Part shown: one piece after another, positions 60,318 through 64,000 of the stretch
Numbering within the stretch: the stretch's first letter is position 1
How the letters are laid out: the number at the start of each line of letters is the position of its first letter
Assembly: GCF_029360765.1 (NCBI RefSeq)
Contig: NZ_JARKNA010000009.1
Coordinates: 1 to 64,000, forward strand
DNA length: 64,000 nt
Reading direction: 5' to 3'
Origin: Terrimonas pollutisoli
Lineage (GTDB): Bacteria; Bacteroidota; Bacteroidia; Chitinophagales; Chitinophagaceae
Program-made: the position numbers and the translations under genes
Notes under the pieces: model-generated
Told to the model about the DNA's origin: nothing
Seen by the model: the letters and a program-made list of their open reading frames with translations, nothing else
The model's database searches: none

Positions 60318-60563
60318 ATGAATACAATAAAAAAATATTTAGGTATTGTCTGGCTATTGCTGGGACCGATAGTCATCTACTTTTTAATAAGTGGTGCTAT
60401 CAGTAACATCGATCCTGCCGGCAAAAAGGACATCAACAATCCTGTTATCTGGATCATCATCATTGCCATCTTCACGCCTATTGCTATCGGTCTGATGATT
60501 TTTGGCTGGTACGCCTTCAAAGGAGAATATGATCACCTGCCTGAAGATTCGGGTGAATTGTGA
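60318..60563 (+). CDS. Small two-helix membrane protein (DUF6814-like)
   Basis: An 81-residue protein with two transmembrane helices (KYLGIVWLLLGPIVIYFLISGAI and VIWIIIIAIFTPIAIGLMIFGWYAF) and a charged C-terminus (GEYDHLPEDSGEL). It follows the MHS transporter by 86 bp on the same strand. I recall a small family (DUF6814) often found behind such transporters in Chitinophagaceae, so it may be an accessory subunit, but I am not certain. Confidence 0.6.
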   Translation: MNTIKKYLGIVWLLLGPIVIYFLISGAISNIDPAGKKDINNPVIWIIIIAIFTPIAIGLMIFGWYAFKGEYDHLPEDSGEL

Positions 60564-60583
60564 GATGATAACACTGCAAATTG

Positions 60584-62443
60584 TCAGGATGATCTGAAAG
60601 CAACCGGATGATTGAGCTTTTTATGCTGGCCCAAAAAGATCCGCAGGAAAATCCGGATGGCAGCCAATTCTATAAAAATAAGACACAAAGCCAGCAGCGT
60701 TATGAGAAAACCCTGAGTGTGTTCGACATAAGTAAACAATACATCAATCCCGATAAAGGCCGCTGTAATAGGAAAGCCCAGCATGCCAATGGCTGCCAGC
60801 AGGAATAAAAATGCAATGGTTTTTTCCTCGTAAACATAACCATGATAATTATTGAGAGTGATATCGCCGTCAATTGCCTTAATTTTTTGCAAACAATAAT
60901 AACCTAGTACAAACGCAATTACTACTCCACTTGCATAAAAAATAATTTCAATAGTGTTAACATGATCTGTGTTGATGACTACGCCGGCAATAATAAAAAT
61001 ATGGGCCAGCAATAAATATTGCCAGGTCACCAGGGCTGAGCCACGGTGGGAAAATGCAAAAAGAATAATCGCTAAAGAAATAGATAGAAAAGTAACAGCA
61101 ATACCTGTCCTTTGCGACACGAAGAATTTTGGGTTATAGATCGGGCCAATCATCGCAGTCAATGCGATTAAACCAACTGCGACCAGGAAAATTTTAGAGT
61201 TCAAAAACTGGAATTGCTTGCCTATCCATTTAAATGGATTCCACAAATACTTGTACAGCATAGTATCAAGGTTCCATTCTTTAATCCCGAGCATGTATAA
61301 TCCGGCCCTTGCACCCTGCACCGGTTGTTGCTTTTGCGGATGATAATGAAAATATTGATGATGCACCAGGTAATTTAAAACTGATGGTGAAACCAATAAC
61401 TGATAGGTTCGTAAAAAAGCATTTCCTGCAAAATGGATTAAAGCGAGAATATGAAAACCCAGTGCCACTTCAATAAATATGATACCGATTTGAGCAGCCG
61501 ATGAATAAGCAATCTGGGTTTTCACAGTTGGCTGCACCCTGGCTATCAATGTTGCAATTATTCCTGTCACTGCACCAACCGCGATGATAATTATTTTAAT
61601 TGCCGTCATATCCTGCCAGAAGGGCCAGGTTCGGAGTAAGATAAACACACCGATATGAACACTTAATGAACCGTAAAAAATGGCTGAAGAAGAAGTTGGA
61701 CCTTCCATTGCACGGGGAAGCCAGGAGGTAAATGGAAATTGAGCGGATTTAATAATGGCTGCCAGCGCTATCATGATTGCAATAAATAAGGCCATCCCGC
61801 CATGATCCTGCTGTAATGCGATCTCCCTTGCTTCGTTTAGCCGGGTAAATATGATATTCTGGTGAGTGAGATGATGCATCATCCACATAGCAAGGATCAA
61901 CGCCAGGTCACTTATTCGATAGTTGGAAATTGTTTTAAAAGCATTTTTTACCGGCAAATAACGATTACGATAAAAGGCGATTAACAGGAATGAAGAAAGA
62001 CCGATGATTTCCCAGCCAATAAATAAGGTTTCGAAATTGCCTGAAAAAATGATCAGGTTATAACCTAAGGCAAAAAAAAGGATGGTATTGAAGAAGCGTT
62101 TATATCCTTCATCCCGGTGCATATAGTAACGGCTAAAGGTAGATACCAGGAAAAATAAAATGGCGCCGACAATACTGTAAACCGCAGTGATATGATCGTA
62201 ATAGAACTGGATCGCAAAAACAAAATGATCAGTTTTATAAAGCGTAGCGAAGTATTGGCTGAAGGGGGTTCCGCCGTTAATTATCCACAATGCACAGTAT
62301 ACAACTGCCGCAACCATATAAAAAGCCTTGGTAAATTGTACGATCAGGGCAATAGGTTTTTCCTGTTTGTTTTGCCAAAACAAGGACGCTAAAAAAGCTA
62401 CCAGGGGAATAAATACAAAAAGGCTTATGAGTTGAAGCAGCAT
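60584..62443 (-). CDS. dabB: DabB, NADH dehydrogenase subunit 5-like membrane protein
   Basis: Integral membrane subunit (about 14 helices, 619 residues from the ATG at 62443; a GTG 18 bases upstream is an alternative start). Sequences resemble antiporter-like NuoL: YYDHITAVYSIVGAILFFLVSTFSRYYMHRDEGY, NLIIFSGNFETLFIGWEIIGLSSFLLIAFYR, AAIIKSAQFPFTSWLPRAMEGPTSSSAIFYGSLSVHIGVFILLR. In DAB systems DabB supplies the ion coupling and DabA the carbonic-anhydrase-like part. It lies directly behind dabA, 77 bases from its stop (59 from the alternative GTG). The C-terminal end beyond the usual NuoL core is long. Confidence 0.82.
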   Translation of the reverse strand: MLLQLISLFVFIPLVAFLASLFWQNKQEKPIALIVQFTKAFYMVAAVVYCALWIINGGTPFSQYFATLYKTDHFVFAIQFYYDHITAVYSIVGAILFFLVSTFSRYYMHRDEGYKRFFNTILFFALGYNLIIFSGNFETLFIGWEIIGLSSFLLIAFYRNRYLPVKNAFKTISNYRISDLALILAMWMMHHLTHQNIIFTRLNEAREIALQQDHGGMALFIAIMIALAAIIKSAQFPFTSWLPRAMEGPTSSSAIFYGSLSVHIGVFILLRTWPFWQDMTAIKIIIIAVGAVTGIIATLIARVQPTVKTQIAYSSAAQIGIIFIEVALGFHILALIHFAGNAFLRTYQLLVSPSVLNYLVHHQYFHYHPQKQQPVQGARAGLYMLGIKEWNLDTMLYKYLWNPFKWIGKQFQFLNSKIFLVAVGLIALTAMIGPIYNPKFFVSQRTGIAVTFLSISLAIILFAFSHRGSALVTWQYLLLAHIFIIAGVVINTDHVNTIEIIFYASGVVIAFVLGYYCLQKIKAIDGDITLNNYHGYVYEEKTIAFLFLLAAIGMLGFPITAAFIGIDVLFTYVEHTQGFLITLLALCLIFIELAAIRIFLRIFLGQHKKLNHPVAFRSS

Positions 62444-62520
62444 TTGATTGAATTGATTCACTATTTAATTTTTATGGCAAGTAATAATCAGTCCGAAGAA
62501 TAATTTCTTTTATTTAACAG

Positions 62521-64000
62521 TCAATCCAACAGGTATACCGGAAGATTTTCCTCCGTAGCATGTACAATATGATTTGTTTCCATTTCTTTAGCCTTCTCTA
62601 TAAATTCTTCCATGTTCCTGATCGTTTTGATTTCTGCTGCATCAGTAATCGGTTCATACTTTAAAAACGAACCATTACGGAAATAATAAAACTGTTTTTC
62701 TTCCGGGTGAAACGACACGATATGCACCCACTCGTTTTTATACCACTCAAATACTTCAGGGGAAGATTGAATGGCTTTCAAAACAATTTCGGGTCTATGT
62801 TCAACAATTACCAGCAACCTGACGGGGTCATGCACTTCGATCATTTGCCAGGGAAGGCCGGGGCGCAAATCACCATCACTGCTGTTGGCAACACCAAACA
62901 GGCCCATGACATTGTGAGGTAGTTTAGTACCGGCACCCATTTTTATATTATCAACTCTTGAAAAATAATATTCAAGATTAATGCCGCCGCATACCAAACC
63001 AATGGGTCTCATTACACCTGTAAGTATCGCCCCATCCGGGTCAGTTGTATAGTCATAACTATTTAGAAAAGCTCGGCGATCCAGGAACAATCCCTTTGTA
63101 GTCTGTCTCCTGCCGATGATAGCCAGTGTATTTGTTCCATGACCTAATTCCGGCCGCGGTTCAAATAAAGAAACACTGCGGTTATGGATGGCTTTGCGAA
63201 CATGTTCTAATCTTTGCCGGGTGTCAATAGAGGCAAATCTCCGGCTTCTTTCTTTGGCATTTAAGTTCAATGCTGTTTCAAAATTTTGTTTATTGATAAA
63301 ATGCCTCTTTAGATTTTCTTCAGTCAGCGGTTGTTCATCGTAATACCCTATCACGTCCGCCGCAGTATCATGCATGCTGCCTATAAACTGTGTCGTTCCA
63401 GGAATTATAATGCCTTTCGTCTGCAGGATCTCCCTGACTTTTTGATGATTTAAAATAAAAGCCTGCACTCTTGCATTGGCAGCGCCGGGTCTGCCGCTAC
63501 AGGCGCCACAGTCATGGGCGCCGTGATGTGGATTATTGGCACTACTGCTGCCATGTGCGACGATATAAATGATGGGAGCAAAATTTTTGACCAGGCCTAT
63601 ACTTTTCAAAAATCCTTCTGCTCTTGTCACCATTTCATCTATTGTATAACCTACCTGTAATCCATTTTCTATATCATCGGCATTTTTATTTTCAATGGTA
63701 AGCACTGACTGACGATCCATGTGCCCATAAGCATTTGAAATAGCCGGGCTCATTGTAGGTTTAAAAAGACTGAGCACCGTTTTTATAAAAGCCCAAAAGC
63801 CAAGGCTTATACTAAGTGCAAAGCCTGTCAAAAATCCGTGTGTATGTTTCGTATACAGGGCTTCTCCTTTTCGTGCTGTTTTCGCTTCAAATTCTTTGAT
63901 CAAATACTTTGGGGTTACCGGTGCAGGGCAAAGTTTATCATAAAACTTACTCCCCTCTTGCTGAAAATAAAATTCAACACCAAAAAAGCCGGGAGCTCCG
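62521..64000 (-). CDS. dabA: DabA (DUF2309), inorganic-carbon accumulation subunit, partial
   Basis: C-terminal 492 residues of a larger protein whose frame stays open to the right edge. DabA is a zinc beta-carbonic-anhydrase-like subunit that, with DabB, accumulates bicarbonate. The His and Cys ligands are visible in VAHGSSSANNPHHGAHDCGAC, 15 residues apart, exactly the spacing of His524/Cys539 in Halothiobacillus DabA. The upstream edge starts with GFFGVEFYFQQ and LCPAPV, segments I expect shortly after the Cys/Asp pair, so that pair should lie just past the edge. A TTG at 63903 is not the true start. The tail KEMETNHIVHATEE precedes dabB by 77 bases. Confidence 0.85.
   Translation of the reverse strand, partial: GAPGFFGVEFYFQQEGSKFYDKLCPAPVTPKYLIKEFEAKTARKGEALYTKHTHGFLTGFALSISLGFWAFIKTVLSLFKPTMSPAISNAYGHMDRQSVLTIENKNADDIENGLQVGYTIDEMVTRAEGFLKSIGLVKNFAPIIYIVAHGSSSANNPHHGAHDCGACSGRPGAANARVQAFILNHQKVREILQTKGIIIPGTTQFIGSMHDTAADVIGYYDEQPLTEENLKRHFINKQNFETALNLNAKERSRRFASIDTRQRLEHVRKAIHNRSVSLFEPRPELGHGTNTLAIIGRRQTTKGLFLDRRAFLNSYDYTTDPDGAILTGVMRPIGLVCGGINLEYYFSRVDNIKMGAGTKLPHNVMGLFGVANSSDGDLRPGLPWQMIEVHDPVRLLVIVEHRPEIVLKAIQSSPEVFEWYKNEWVHIVSFHPEEKQFYYFRNGSFLKYEPITDAAEIKTIRNMEEFIEKAKEMETNHIVHATEENLPVYLLD

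Overview
The window is a stretch of chromosome from a member of the Bacteroidota, most likely family Chitinophagaceae. The evidence is a SusC/SusD pair, OMP-type TonB receptors, type IX secretion C-terminal domains, the long Bacteroidota form of IspG, a fused isobutyryl-CoA mutase (IcmF), BatB/BatC-like genes, many short lipoproteins, and -7 boxes of the TAnnTTTG type. No rRNA, tRNA, CRISPR array, prophage or intact insertion sequence was seen. Almost every gene is a chromosomal housekeeping or envelope gene, with short operons and convergent pairs separated by hairpin terminators.

Layout. 1-7.5 kb: a hairpin-rich leader, a TonB-dependent receptor, a beta-helix lipoprotein, an NfeD protease/slipin pair and an outer-membrane barrel. 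7.7-12.5 kb: a SusD/SusC nutrient uptake pair. 12.7-19.4 kb: icmF, divergent from a three-gene operon whose outer genes look like anomeric amino-sugar kinase (AmgK type, fused to a RapZ C-terminal domain) and MurU-type nucleotidyltransferase, a cell-wall recycling route. 19.7-29.2 kb: M1 peptidase, metallophosphoesterase, RidA, a 3-hydroxyacyl-CoA dehydrogenase remnant with tsaB, an ArsR-like regulator beside an MBL/rhodanese protein, a lipid A-type acyltransferase, and nadB. 29.5-33.9 kb: an unrecognised four-gene cluster. 33.9-43.2 kb: lysoplasmalogenase, ispG, BatB/BatC-like genes, a class D beta-lactamase, small lipoproteins, a Gfo/Idh/MocA oxidoreductase and kbl. 43.5-47.3 kb: an ECF sigma/anti-sigma/outer-membrane protein module and an L,D-transpeptidase. 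48-56 kb: two paralogous type IX-secreted giant proteins, one with five exact-length 87-residue repeats, next to a papain-like lipoprotein with calcium-binding repeats. 56.6-64 kb: acs, an MHS transporter, and dabB/dabA for inorganic-carbon uptake; dabA runs off the right edge.

The most interesting features are as follows. (1) Short palindromic elements sit in frame inside conserved genes (icmF three times, the AmgK-RapZ kinase, ispG, acs), a situation like the palindromic elements of Rickettsia. (2) The 29.5-33.9 kb cluster has leaderless (no signal peptide) large proteins plus a DUF1360-like membrane protein. (3) The kinase-RapZ fusion shares an operon with an unknown 273-residue protein and a MurU homologue. 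(4) The tandem adhesin-like paralogues look recently homogenised by gene conversion. (5) An inorganic-carbon accumulation complex occurs in what looks like a heterotroph.
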